From: Vallitalea okinawensis
Lineage (GTDB): Bacteria; Bacillota; Clostridia; Lachnospirales; PQDH01
Length of the DNA: 64,000 bases
Direction of reading: 5' to 3'
Assembly (NCBI RefSeq): GCF_002964605.1
Contig: NZ_PQDH01000007.1
Location: 265,855 to 329,854 of the forward strand
How positions within the stretch are numbered: the stretch's first letter is position 1; every line of letters begins with the position of its first letter. The position numbers and the translations under genes were made by a program. The notes beneath the pieces are model-generated. The model did not search any database and was not told the DNA's origin. It saw only the letters and a program-made list of their open reading frames with translations. Below are positions 43,622-52,887 of the stretch, in pieces.

Positions 43622-46356
43622 TTTTTACTTTTCTTATACTCATTGATGCTTGCGAAGATGATTAAGAAGAGCCCTGCAACCAATAAATAAACCCACCAAG
43701 GAATGCTCAGCCAGAATGTTTTAGTGAAGTAGATAACATCTAGACCTAGAAATACAATAGCTGATATAAAGTAAAATCGCTGCTTCTTATAAAAGCCAAT
43801 TATAATCATACCAATCATCAGTCCACCAAATAGAATACCTTCAAATGTCTTATCGGGCATGATATCTAAAAATAATATAAGGGTAGTAATAGTTAATAAA
43901 CTATATTCTAAATACTTTAATTTAGCATAGTGCTCTTTATAAAGAAAATGAATAATCAAAGAAGCTGTAAGGAAAATAGGCAAAACGTAAAGTTCTGTTT
44001 CTATTAAGTGCGGTATTGACATATATTCATAGATTGTAAATAATCCGATTAATCCAGATGCCCATGTAAGTCCTTTAAATAATTTAATAGCCCCTTTATG
44101 AGTATAACGCCTTATTTGGGCTCCAAAGAAGATAACAAAAGACAAAGCTGTAATGATTCTCAGTACCATATACTCTTCTTTTATGACATCAGTAAAAAGT
44201 CCTAGTAGTAAAATAAAACTAATTAGAGAGTACCATTCCAGTTTATATCTCTTGAGTTTATCCACTTTTATATACTGCCATCTACCTAAAAATATCAATA
44301 AATAGACTATGACAATTACGGATGCAATATACAGCCATGGGGTTGTAATGAGTAAGTCTAAATACTCCATTATCATTATAGCAAATATGGCTAGAGGAAT
44401 AATATTGAGATAGGACATTCTAAACTTATGCAGAGATACTATGAGAATTCCACACATGATGACTATAATGAAGAAATTCCACATCCCTGTTAGACCTCCT
44501 TCATAAGGAATGTCCATTCCCATCAATAATAAACCAACTACCGATAAAATAAGAGCAAAGTAATAAATCCATCTCTTCCATTGATGCTTTACGATATATG
44601 CGACTATCATTAATCCTACTCCATAAAGGCTGATCAAGTTTAATATCAACGGCAATTGTATATCCATGATCAAAAGTAACTGATTGAGTATTATGAATAA
44701 CGTTACGAGTATTATATACATATTTGGAACTTTTGTGATCTTAGATCTTATGAAATGATAAAAATAAATGAGTAGCATAGAAAAAGGAAGAATAATCAAT
44801 TGTATGTCTTGAGTATTCATAAAGTTATTTTCATATATAAGCGCTAGAATCCCTATGAAACTCATAAATAAGGATACTGGCCAAAAGGCTGCTGAAATGT
44901 CATCCTCCAAAGCTCTTTTCTTATTAAGGTAACGTAGTAAAAGACCTATTCCTGTGGTGATCAGTAAAACAACACCTAAACTCACTGATATAAAATAATC
45001 ATTAAGAGGTTCATAGATTATTTCATGAACAGATACAAAAATACCTAATGCAAGGATAATAGGCAAGCTAATCTTAATGAACCACCTTATAATTTCATTT
45101 TCTTTTAATAAATAAGTAATGTATAAGATAACTGATACGATAAGCGCTAGCACAAGTTGTAAGACAAACATTTCATCCGCTAAGGCTGTGATCCACCCCA
45201 TAAGGATAAGGAACATAGCACATATACCGTAGGCTGGTTTATACTTCTCAATTAATTTCAATGGAGCGAATAAATAGATACCATATAACATACAGCCTAA
45301 CCCAAATAATATAAAGCTGTTAAAGGAAATATACTCATCATCACCTATTCTTGAAGCTATCAAAATACCTATGGCTATAAGAATAGGAGAAAGATAACCA
45401 CTAACCTTTTCAGCGTATGTACCTTGAACGACAATTGATAGAAGCATATAATCAATGGCTAGAACTATAAAACCTATGCCAAATACAACAAAAGCTCCAT
45501 TACTTAGATCTGCTGAACCCAGTGTACCATCCTTGATGATTAAGCTCGTATAAGATGTTATCATGATAAGTATAGGTGCTAAGTCGATATAAGCTTTTAC
45601 TAAGTAATGATATCGTTCATTACTCTTATTCCTCAACACATAATAAGTCAACAAGCCATGGAATATTGCTACAAACAAGAATATCCACTCTCTTGGAATC
45701 CGCAGTGCTGGAAAAAGAAATAACCCAAATAAGACAAGAAATAGATAGGAAAACCAGGCATATAATGTGTTCTTAAACTTAATACTACTATAAACATTGA
45801 TTGGAATACCAACTAATGTTACAAGTGATAATAACCAAAACCTTCCTTTTGAAGCTAGGGTTAATGACTCTCCTAACAACCCAAGTGCTCCAAGTGCAAG
45901 AACAACTATAGGTAGTGATATACATCCTAGAAACCAAAAAGCTGAGGCTGTTTGATGTACATGTAGCTTCTTGTCAGTGATATGACTGATTCCGAAGAAA
46001 AACAGCGAGAATAAACAAAGCATTATAACCTTTGCGCCATTTGTAAAACTATTCCAACTGCTGGTTGCAAAAATTAAACCAGCTAATATGACCATCATTA
46101 CACCTATTGACAAGATCACTGTAATATTTCTATTTCTGATTTCCTCTGATGTCTTGACTTTTTTAACGTCTACTTTTGTTATTACTTTGTTTTCAGCTTC
46201 TGCTTTTTGTTCATTAACACTTTTTTCACTCAGCTTAACACAATAATCAAAATGGGCTTTTCCAATTTTATTATAGTCTTCTATGTCAATATAGTGATTA
46301 TCGTAAAGCTTTTTCAATTCACTTGTGAACAGCATGTTCTTTTCTCTTAGGTTCAA
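43600..46356 (-). CDS. Large polytopic membrane protein of unknown function
   Basis: A 918-residue protein. Residues 1-75 are hydrophilic and helical (FTSELKKLYDNHYIDIEDYNKIGKAH). From about residue 78 on there is an almost continuous series of two dozen or more hydrophobic helices, ending in a short KKSKKKDSEVD tail. The design, a soluble N-terminal module and very many helices, resembles DUF2157-like and SCO7613-type membrane proteins of Gram-positive bacteria; no function is known. It starts with TTG, seven bases after GGAGG. It forms a single-gene unit. Confidence 0.75.
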   Translation of the reverse strand: MNLREKNMLFTSELKKLYDNHYIDIEDYNKIGKAHFDYCVKLSEKSVNEQKAEAENKVITKVDVKKVKTSEEIRNRNITVILSIGVMMVILAGLIFATSSWNSFTNGAKVIMLCLFSLFFFGISHITDKKLHVHQTASAFWFLGCISLPIVVLALGALGLLGESLTLASKGRFWLLSLVTLVGIPINVYSSIKFKNTLYAWFSYLFLVLFGLFLFPALRIPREWIFLFVAIFHGLLTYYVLRNKSNERYHYLVKAYIDLAPILIMITSYTSLIIKDGTLGSADLSNGAFVVFGIGFIVLAIDYMLLSIVVQGTYAEKVSGYLSPILIAIGILIASRIGDDEYISFNSFILFGLGCMLYGIYLFAPLKLIEKYKPAYGICAMFLILMGWITALADEMFVLQLVLALIVSVILYITYLLKENEIIRWFIKISLPIILALGIFVSVHEIIYEPLNDYFISVSLGVVLLITTGIGLLLRYLNKKRALEDDISAAFWPVSLFMSFIGILALIYENNFMNTQDIQLIILPFSMLLIYFYHFIRSKITKVPNMYIILVTLFIILNQLLLIMDIQLPLILNLISLYGVGLMIVAYIVKHQWKRWIYYFALILSVVGLLLMGMDIPYEGGLTGMWNFFIIVIMCGILIVSLHKFRMSYLNIIPLAIFAIMIMEYLDLLITTPWLYIASVIVIVYLLIFLGRWQYIKVDKLKRYKLEWYSLISFILLLGLFTDVIKEEYMVLRIITALSFVIFFGAQIRRYTHKGAIKLFKGLTWASGLIGLFTIYEYMSIPHLIETELYVLPIFLTASLIIHFLYKEHYAKLKYLEYSLLTITTLILFLDIMPDKTFEGILFGGLMIGMIIIGFYKKQRFYFISAIVFLGLDVIYFTKTFWLSIPWWVYLLVAGLFLIIFASINEYKKSKKKDSEVD

Positions 46357-46626
46357 AACTTCCCCTCCTTTATTTATTATTTAAACACCCTCATATTAAA
46401 GATTATATGAAAGATTGAACACGTATGTCAACTACTGGTATTATTACATATCAAATCATATAACTATTGACTTTATAGTAGTAAGCATATAGGTATATGA
46501 ACTTTTTTCTTTTTCTAAGATGATAGTCAATTAATAGTATAATCATTGAACAGTCAACTCATAGGTATGCTTTCTTTTAATGGAATGCAAAGGTTATAAT
46601 GCCAAATTTGAAATAGGGTCTTCTCA

Positions 46627-46673
46627 AAAACGGTCAATGGGTTTAGTATGAAATAGAACCCATTGACCGTTTT
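46627..46673. repeat. 17-base inverted repeat upstream of the TetR/hydrolase operon
   Basis: Perfect arms AAAACGGTCAATGGGTT (46627-46643) and its complement (46657-46673) around 13 bases, ending 23 bases before the TetR start codon. It could be a regulator-binding site or a leader hairpin that hides the ribosome site. The rest of the 322-base gap contains a likely TATAAT near 46535 and AT-rich sequence in which I see nothing else. Confidence 0.7.
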
Positions 46674-46696
46674 GGTCTATGAAAGAAGGTGCTCTA

Positions 46697-47329
46697 ATGA
46701 ATAATAAATTTTTAAAGCTACCACTAGAAAAGCAAAGAAGGATACTAAGCGCTGGATATAAGGTATTCTCTACTTATCCTTACAAAAAAGCACCTACATC
46801 CATGATTGCTGAAGAGGCCTGCATGTCCAAGTCACTACTGTTTCATTACTTTACTAATAAAAAGGGTTATTACCTCTACTTGTTCACACATGCCGTTGAG
46901 TATCTAAATCTCCAAATTATACATCAACAACAAGAGAATCAAAGTAAGGATTTCTTTGAAAGGATGTCATTTGAAATGAAACGGAAAGTTGAGCTTTCCG
47001 CAGAATATCCATATCTATACCAGTTTATTGGAAGGGCATATTACGAAAGGGATGAATCGATACAGAATGAAATAAGTAAACTTTACGGAAAAATGCTCAT
47101 TGACACCAAGGAAGACATAAAGCTAAGTATTGACATTTCAAAATTTAAAAATCCCAATGAAATTGACAAGCTTATCGACATTATTACATGGATTGCGGAG
47201 GGCTATACCTACAAAAATATGAATCGGATATTTGAGCATCCCCAGGAAGTAGTAAAGGAATTTCAAACCCTATTGGATTCGCTGAAAATGCATTATTATA
47301 AAGAGGTGTTTATCAATGTATTACGCTGA
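46697..47329 (+). CDS. TetR/AcrR-family regulator
   Basis: About 210 residues. Residues 5-55 are the TetR helix-turn-helix (EKQRRILSAGYKVFSTYPYKKAPTSMIAEEACMSKSLLFHYFTNKKGYYLYLF), followed by an alpha-helical ligand domain. The ATG at 46697 lies after AAGGTG; an upstream in-frame ATG at 46679 is possible. It overlaps the first hydrolase gene by 14 bases, so it controls or is co-made with two alpha/beta hydrolases. It is homologous to the broken TetR gene at 52060-52680. Confidence 0.88.
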   Translation: MNNKFLKLPLEKQRRILSAGYKVFSTYPYKKAPTSMIAEEACMSKSLLFHYFTNKKGYYLYLFTHAVEYLNLQIIHQQQENQSKDFFERMSFEMKRKVELSAEYPYLYQFIGRAYYERDESIQNEISKLYGKMLIDTKEDIKLSIDISKFKNPNEIDKLIDIITWIAEGYTYKNMNRIFEHPQEVVKEFQTLLDSLKMHYYKEVFINVLR

Positions 47330-48050
47330 ATACGGTTCAAAAGAAAACCCTACACTAGTACTCCTGCATCCAGCTGGTTTAGTGGACGCATTTGTAAATT
47401 TATATGACCTCAAGAGTAGGTATCATCTCATTATTCCCCATATGAACGGGTCTGGAATGGAAGTTGAAAAAACTTATCACTACAATGAAGTAAAAGAGGA
47501 GATCATTAAGATTATCACGGGGCTGGAGAAAGATAAGGTAAGTATTATTGGCCACTCACTTGGAGCTTGTCTTTGTGTCACTCTTGTATGTGAGGCTCCC
47601 GAACTTATAGATAAGGCATTTATTAGCAGCCCTTGGGTAGTACCCGACCATCAAATCAATTACAAATGGGCAAAAGGTGTAACAAAATTTGCTGGACTTA
47701 TCAAGACTAAATTTGTAGCTAGGCTTCTTAACATGTTTCTTAAATATCCACCAGAGCAACGGGATTTTTTTCTAGCTACATGGCCAAAAATGGAAAAGGA
47801 TAATATCCCTCGTTGGTATAAAGAGATACCTTTGCAGAGCGAGTGTATGGCGATTGGCAGAAGCAGTGTATACATAACACTAGTATATGCACAAAAGGAT
47901 ATTAAAAGCATGAGGGACTCAGCCAGTTGGATAAAGAAAATGAGCCCTGATTGTAGCGTAAAGTATCTTAAAGGTATGGGACATGATAATCCTCTCACTA
48001 ATAAAGACGTTTTTAGAAAGAACATTGAAGAGTTTTTGGGAATTCGTTGA
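47316..48050 (+). CDS. Alpha/beta hydrolase
   Basis: A 244-residue alpha/beta-fold hydrolase: oxyanion region VLLHPAGLVDAF, nucleophile elbow IIGHSLGACLCV with Ser near residue 87, acid region YAQKD, and final catalytic His in MGHDNPLTNKD. No signal peptide. Start overlaps the upstream TetR gene and its end is followed by a related hydrolase with a 12-base gap. Substrate unknown; a small ester or lactone is the usual guess. Confidence 0.82.
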   Translation: MYYAEYGSKENPTLVLLHPAGLVDAFVNLYDLKSRYHLIIPHMNGSGMEVEKTYHYNEVKEEIIKIITGLEKDKVSIIGHSLGACLCVTLVCEAPELIDKAFISSPWVVPDHQINYKWAKGVTKFAGLIKTKFVARLLNMFLKYPPEQRDFFLATWPKMEKDNIPRWYKEIPLQSECMAIGRSSVYITLVYAQKDIKSMRDSASWIKKMSPDCSVKYLKGMGHDNPLTNKDVFRKNIEEFLGIR

Positions 48051-48061
48051 GGAGTGATTGT

Positions 48062-48811
48062 ATGGAAATGAAAGAGTTTGGCGTACATAATGAAAAAATA
48101 ATCGTACTAATCCACGGTGCTTGTGCCTCATGGGAAATGTGGGAAGCTCAGATAAAAGCATTAGAAACTGATTACCATGTTATTGTTCCCGTTCTAAATG
48201 GACACAATTTAGATTCGAAGTCGGATTTTGTCTCTCCTGAACAGGAGGCGATGGAGATCTTCGATTTCTTTGATAGAAGAAGCATTAAAAAGGTTTTTCT
48301 TTTAGGCGGGGCATCCTTGGGTGGTATGCTTGTAGTAGAAATATTAAGCCTCAGAAATGATTTCGCAGAATATGCCTTTATCGAATCAACCCCTACAATC
48401 CCTTACAACAAGTTGGGTATTGCTTGGATAGTTTGGCTTGGAAAAATAGCTATGAAAATGACGGTTTCCGATAGCCCTATTATCCGTAAGTGGATGGATA
48501 GAAGATACCACGATTCCAAAATGATGGAACTGGCAAAAAGGATAATTTCCAACATGTCCACAAGTTCACTGAGTAATCTTTTGAGGATTGCTTATGCATA
48601 CGAACTAAAGGATAGTGCAAAATCAATCAAAGCTAAATCCCTTGTAGTATGCGGCGAAAAGGAAGCGAAGGTTTTTAGAAAATCCGCTGTACTAATCAGC
48701 GAAACTATACCGTCTGCAAGATTGGTCTGTATAAAGAACTTCGCCCACGGTGAACTTTCCATAGCTTCACCTGATAGATACATTGGACTGTTACGCGAAC
48801 TGATATCATAA
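48062..48811 (+). CDS. Alpha/beta hydrolase, GASLG type
   Basis: About 249 residues. Seen: IVLIHGACASWEMWEAQ, a nucleophile elbow GGASLGGMLVVEIL with Ala before Ser instead of the common His, and the catalytic His in FAHGELSIASPD. The ATG at 48062 is placed after GGAGTG; upstream codons overlap the previous gene. It is closely related to the hydrolase at 51295-52047, which also lies next to a TetR gene. Substrate unknown. Confidence 0.8.
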   Translation: MEMKEFGVHNEKIIVLIHGACASWEMWEAQIKALETDYHVIVPVLNGHNLDSKSDFVSPEQEAMEIFDFFDRRSIKKVFLLGGASLGGMLVVEILSLRNDFAEYAFIESTPTIPYNKLGIAWIVWLGKIAMKMTVSDSPIIRKWMDRRYHDSKMMELAKRIISNMSTSSLSNLLRIAYAYELKDSAKSIKAKSLVVCGEKEAKVFRKSAVLISETIPSARLVCIKNFAHGELSIASPDRYIGLLRELIS

Positions 48812-48820
48812 GAAAGCATA

Positions 48821-48856
48821 ATACTCTCATTATGAATTAACTCATAATGAGAGTAT
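48821..48856. terminator. Bidirectional terminator between hydrolase and FliB-like genes
   Basis: Perfect 15-base arms ATACTCTCATTATGA and its complement around six bases, between two convergent genes. It includes the last codons and stop codon of the minus-strand gene. Confidence 0.75.
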
Positions 48857-50078
48857 GCAACTTTGAAAGTTCAGTAACTTTTATTTCTTCTAGATAGTTG
48901 ACAACAGAATTTAAATAATTATCATCAGGAATGATTGTTTTTGTTAGAGATTGAATTAATTTTAGTACCAATTCATCATCCATACCTTTATAATAAGTTG
49001 CTAAACCAATTAAGTTAAACTTAATCAAACCATACACCACACATAACTTTATGTAAAAATGCCATAGTTTATCGATTTGAAAAAGCTCATCACGATATAT
49101 AAACACATAATTCACTAGAAAATTTTCTAAGATAAATTCTTTTTCATTTAAATAGGGTTTTAGATACTTTTCAAAATTACCTTTATAAAATGTTGCAATA
49201 GTTGAATCCTTTATGTTATCAAAAGCATCAAGAACTGGCCATAAACACTCAATATATCTTTTAGAAGCGGTTGCTATACCATTACCTTCACTAAATTTCA
49301 TGGCTAATATAGAGTTTAATATATTAAACTGATCTTTATATTGAATCGGATCACTTTTAAGTCTTGATATGAAGTTATTATCACTCAATGATTTTCTTGT
49401 TTCATCTACCAAAGAAAGTATTTCTTCATAATTAAAATCTGGAAATTTCTTATGCACAACTATCTGATTCAAGAAGTTACCTACAGTAACAATTCTTTCA
49501 TTTAGTCCTATCTTCCTATTTTGTAAAATTTCAATAATTAAAGCTCTAATTTCAATATATATTTTAATACAGTCAGACTCATCTATGTTCATAGAATTTA
49601 TAAATATATCATTAGGATTAATAGTAGCCTTAGTTCTTTCAAATTCCATTCCATTTTCATTGAGTAATGCCAGTTCAGCAGCAATTGAACAGGACATTTG
49701 TAAGCCACGTTCTATGACATCATTTATCATAAATGTAGCTCGTGGATAGTTTTTGCATGTTTTTGATAAACAGCTTTCTCCCATATTAATTATGACTTCG
49801 CAAAATCCGTCTTTATTTAAAAAAGGGCATTCCATGTCTTTGTCAAGGTTAATAATTCCAAAATCATCATCACTTTTTGAGTCTTGATTTTTGGAAAGCC
49901 CCGAAGCAACGATATCTTTAATAATAGCATTATCAGATTTTATATATTTTTGATAAGTACTTTTATCAATTGTAATCTTCCATCTTTCACAGCATGTTTC
50001 CAAACATCTAGTTGGATCACACTGAAACTCTCTATAATATTTTGGTTGTAATACACTATATTCTTTATTACTATTCAT
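48837..50078 (-). CDS. fliB: Flagellin lysine-N-methylase-like protein (FliB family)
   Basis: A 413-residue protein with the cysteine-rich FliB N terminus: FQCDPTRCLETCCERWKITIDK (residues 18-39), MECPFLNKDGFCEVI near 82 and GESCLSKTCKNYPRA near 100, then SCSIAAELALL. FliB proteins methylate lysines on flagellin and probably carry an Fe-S cluster with radical chemistry. There are no flagellar genes in the window, so the substrate is uncertain. It is a single gene with its own AT-rich leader; the start codon is the first ATG. Confidence 0.82.
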   Translation of the reverse strand: MNSNKEYSVLQPKYYREFQCDPTRCLETCCERWKITIDKSTYQKYIKSDNAIIKDIVASGLSKNQDSKSDDDFGIINLDKDMECPFLNKDGFCEVIINMGESCLSKTCKNYPRATFMINDVIERGLQMSCSIAAELALLNENGMEFERTKATINPNDIFINSMNIDESDCIKIYIEIRALIIEILQNRKIGLNERIVTVGNFLNQIVVHKKFPDFNYEEILSLVDETRKSLSDNNFISRLKSDPIQYKDQFNILNSILAMKFSEGNGIATASKRYIECLWPVLDAFDNIKDSTIATFYKGNFEKYLKPYLNEKEFILENFLVNYVFIYRDELFQIDKLWHFYIKLCVVYGLIKFNLIGLATYYKGMDDELVLKLIQSLTKTIIPDDNYLNSVVNYLEEIKVTELSKLHTLIMS

Positions 50079-50309
50079 ATTTGAAAAATTCCTTCCCTTA
50101 TAACTATCATCTATCTTCTACTACCTCTTCACAGACATATATCATCCACATAATTTAATTATTATCATATCAGATATTTAGTTCTTACACAATTCAAATA
50201 GCATTCTTAAGTTAGATGTCATTCTAATTAAAAATATCTTTACAGATTGCTTTTTTAATGCCAGTGTAGTGAAATTTTTGAATTTGTAGTATAATATTAA
50301 GCATTATTT

Positions 50310-50342
50310 AAGCTAAATCTTCTCCTTTCCTATATTTAGCTT
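50310..50342 (+). other. Leader hairpin with anti-Shine-Dalgarno loop
   Basis: Arms AAGCTAAAT and ATTTAGCTT enclose a loop containing CTCCTT (50322-50327 region). The ribosome site AAGGAGG of the next gene lies at 50350-50356. If the hairpin opens, the loop could pair with the ribosome site. A TATAAT lies just upstream near 50290. The rest of the 285-base gap is AT-rich with no other signal seen. Confidence 0.5.
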
Positions 50343-50363
50343 AATATCTAAGGAGGCATTCTA

Positions 50364-51206
50364 GTGAAAAACTATTCAATTTTCAAAGATACGATGGCAG
50401 ATATGTCATTCACTGAAGTTGAAAAATTAATAAAAAAGGAAGCTGTTGTATTATTCCCAATCGGAGTCATTGAAGAGCATGGACCTCATTTACCACTAGG
50501 CACTGACACCTATATCGCCTACTCTATGTTTAGGCATACACAGCAAAAGCTTACGGAGATGGCTATCCCCTCTGTATTAGCCCCACCTTTTTATTGGGGA
50601 ATCAATTCAATTACAGATGGGTTTACAGGTTCATTTACTGTGAAAGTTGATACAATGAAAGCTCTATTAAAAGATAGTATGGAGTGCTTAGCTAATTGGG
50701 GATTTAAAAAGGTCTATCTCTATAATCTACATGGTGACCTTAAACATGTAAAAACAATTATTGAAATAGTAGAAGAAATTTATCAGTCAAACTTAACTTT
50801 AGAGGTATATTTTCTGATGTCAGAATTCCATCAAAAACGATGTGGATTAAATGGTGATGAACCATACATACTGGCTAAGCGCAGAGAAGATATTAAAGAA
50901 AATACTACAGATAAAGTTAATACAACTCCTACATATATCGATTGCCATGGTGGTGGATTAGAAACCAGCTTAATGCTAATGGATTTTGATGATTTAGTGG
51001 ATGAACCCCTTGCAAGAGAACTAAAGTCTTCTAAGACAACCATAGAATTATTTGAAAAGTGGCGGCAAGGTGGAAAAAAGGCAAAAGAAGTAACACCTTT
51101 AGGCTACTGTGGTGATCCATCTAATATTCGAATGGATGATGCTAGAAACTTTGTTGATGCTACATCATTAGAATTAGTAGAACTTATAAGTAAAACTTTA
51201 GAATAA
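50364..51206 (+). CDS. Creatininase-family amidohydrolase
   Basis: A 280-residue metal-dependent hydrolase of the creatininase superfamily, which includes enzymes for creatinine and for mycofactocin and riboflavin-pathway amides. Metal ligands are seen in FPIGVIEEHGPHLPLGTDTYIA (Glu, His, Asp) and YLYNLHGDLKHVK, with DCHGGGLETSLMLM (His, Glu) near residue 195. It starts with GTG after AAGGAGG. It stands alone between terminators, so its substrate cannot be inferred from context. Confidence 0.85.
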   Translation: MKNYSIFKDTMADMSFTEVEKLIKKEAVVLFPIGVIEEHGPHLPLGTDTYIAYSMFRHTQQKLTEMAIPSVLAPPFYWGINSITDGFTGSFTVKVDTMKALLKDSMECLANWGFKKVYLYNLHGDLKHVKTIIEIVEEIYQSNLTLEVYFLMSEFHQKRCGLNGDEPYILAKRREDIKENTTDKVNTTPTYIDCHGGGLETSLMLMDFDDLVDEPLARELKSSKTTIELFEKWRQGGKKAKEVTPLGYCGDPSNIRMDDARNFVDATSLELVELISKTLE

Positions 51207-51216
51207 GTACCGATAG

Positions 51217-51255
51217 AAAAAGACACGTACTCAAGTTACCTGAGACGTGTCTTTT
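51217..51255. terminator. Terminator after the creatininase-family gene
   Basis: Arms AAAAGACACGT and ACGTGTCTTTT, with an inner CTCA/TGAG pair and seven-base loop, ten bases after the stop codon. The A/T-rich flanks allow it to act for the convergent hydrolase gene too. Confidence 0.85.
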
Positions 51256-51294
51256 CTAGATCAACTATAACATTATTATGTTATTCAGTACAGC

Positions 51295-52047
51295 TTATAA
51301 CTGAAAAAAAGCAGTTGCTTGATCTATGTAAAATTCTGGATCACCAATACACATTTCTCCGTGGGCATATCCTTCAAAAACTTTAATATGAGCATTTGGT
51401 TTTAACCTTAAGATAGCCTTAGCATATTTTTTCATAAACTTAGGCTCTTTTGACCCGTACCAATAAGCTATCTCAGTTTTAACATTTTTGAGCGAAGCTG
51501 GTATTGAATATCTGAAAGCTGATCTATGTACATTCCTACAACTTTCATCTGACATATTACCTCCAACCTTTTTAATCTCATCATTCATTCCCTTTGGGTA
51601 ATTCGTTTGATTAAGCATGTAATCAATAGACTTACTACCTTTTTTCATGCCATGAGCTTGTTGATATCGGAATAGTATGATCAGCTTTAATAGCAATTTA
51701 TTCGTTGGTACCACTGGTCCAGCATCGATGATGGCTTTGTCAATGTTAAGTCGATTTTGGGCAAGTATCTCTATCCCTATCGTTGCACCAAGAGATGCAC
51801 CACATACAGCGAATATGTGGTTCCCGTATATTTGAATCACATAGTTTATTATATCCGTAGCTGCTTTTTCAACAGTCGTAAATGTAGAACTATTCTCTGT
51901 GTCATGCCCATCTAATATTGGAACTATAATGAAATATTCTTGACTAAACACATCTATTTGAGGTATCCACATTTTCCATGATATACTGTACCCATGTATA
52001 AGAATAATTGCTTTATTTTCTTTATTTCCGAATTCTAAAAAACGCAT
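51295..52047 (-). CDS. Alpha/beta hydrolase, GASLG type, second copy
   Basis: A 250-residue paralogue of the hydrolase at 48062: AIILIHGYSISWKMW, nucleophile elbow CGASLGATIGIEIL, and catalytic His in GYAHGEMCIGDPEFYI. The ATG follows GGGGGAGAGGAG. It lies 12 bases after a TetR gene that now carries an in-frame stop, so its regulation may be altered. Substrate unknown. Confidence 0.82.
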   Translation of the reverse strand: MRFLEFGNKENKAIILIHGYSISWKMWIPQIDVFSQEYFIIVPILDGHDTENSSTFTTVEKAATDIINYVIQIYGNHIFAVCGASLGATIGIEILAQNRLNIDKAIIDAGPVVPTNKLLLKLIILFRYQQAHGMKKGSKSIDYMLNQTNYPKGMNDEIKKVGGNMSDESCRNVHRSAFRYSIPASLKNVKTEIAYWYGSKEPKFMKKYAKAILRLKPNAHIKVFEGYAHGEMCIGDPEFYIDQATAFFQL

Positions 52048-52059
52048 TCTCCTCTCCCC

Positions 52060-52680
52060 CTATCTTTCAAAGTATTCTTGTTTATACACCGCCTGCTTGA
52101 AGAAATCAATCATTTTTATAGCCTGCTGATACATTCTATCTACTGAATGATTGCTATTTATACCTTCATTCCAAATGCCATCACCGCACCACTCAATCAT
52201 TTTGAATAAATCGTCTATATCTGTCCCCTCTTTAAACTTACTATAATCAACATTCTCAAAAATTTGCCCAAGATAATTATTCTTTTTTCTTTGATTAATA
52301 TTATATATAGCCTCAGCAATTTCCGGATTTAATTCTTCGTTTGCTTTAATAATAAATTGAGATAGATAAGGATACTCTTTATAAAGGGCAATTTTAAGTA
52401 ATAGACTTTGATGTACCAACTTGAAGTAATCTTTTTCCTTAAAATCAAACTGCTCATCAATAACTTTACTTAGCTACTCTAAAGAAAAGTTGTATAAGTG
52501 GAGGTATAATGATAGCTTATTTTTAAAGTACTGGAATAAAGAACCTTTTGAAATTTCTGCCTTTGCTGCAATATCATCTGTCAGAGCATTCTTATAATCA
52601 TTTACAGAAAAAACATGTAATGCTGCATTAATAATTCTTTCCTGCTTTTTTCTATCCAATTTCTCAAAAAGACATGCCAT
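52060..52680 (-). pseudogene. TetR-family regulator interrupted by one in-frame TAG
   Basis: The N-terminal 68 codons (52474-52680) encode the TetR DNA-binding domain (KKQERIINAALHVFSVNDYKNALTDDIAAKAEISKGSLFQYFKNK). A TAG at 52474-52476 ends this reading. The same frame continues without any shift as LSKVIDEQFDFKEKDYFKL and on to 52060, giving the ligand domain (YKEYPYLSQFI, IDDLFKMIEWCGDGIWNEG). The intact paralogue at 46697 shows continuous homology. Either a recent nonsense mutation or a base error; the short N-terminal product could still bind DNA weakly. Confidence 0.82.
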
Positions 52681-52694
52681 AGATTAACTCCTTT

Positions 52695-52707
52695 CTGACT
52701 GGGTCAG
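52695..52707. promoter_or_regulatory. Probable TetR operator
   Basis: The palindrome CTGAC-TGG-GTCAG lies 15 bases upstream of the TetR start codon, between the ribosome site and a minus-strand TATAAC box near 52714-52720. The position over the transcription start is typical of TetR autoregulation. Confidence 0.5.
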
Positions 52708-52737
52708 TTCTATTAGTTATAATTATTACAGAATGAC

Positions 52738-52774
52738 TAAAAAAAACAACCCCACTTATCAATTACATAAGTGG
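52738..52774 (-). terminator. Terminator after the HAD gene
   Basis: On the minus strand CCACTTAT and ATAAGTGG pair around a seven-base loop and are followed by GTTGTTTTTTTT. It ends the MATE-MarR-HAD direction of transcription before the TetR promoter. Confidence 0.85.
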
Positions 52775-52887
52775 AGCAGAATGTTTTTTAATTGCTTAAA
52801 TCCTCAATGCCTCCTATGAACATCCCACATAACTAGTTTTGAGTTTTACTGCTATTTATCTATCATCTTAATAATACCATTTATATT

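Noticed and set aside
47660..48088. 142-codon minus-strand open frame opposite the first alpha/beta hydrolase
   Set aside because: Shadow of a well-supported gene on the other strand, with no domain signal of its own.
52474..52476. TAG read as pyrrolysine in the TetR gene
   Set aside because: TetR regulators are not known pyrrolysine proteins, and no pyl genes or methylamine methyltransferases are in the window. A nonsense mutation is simpler.
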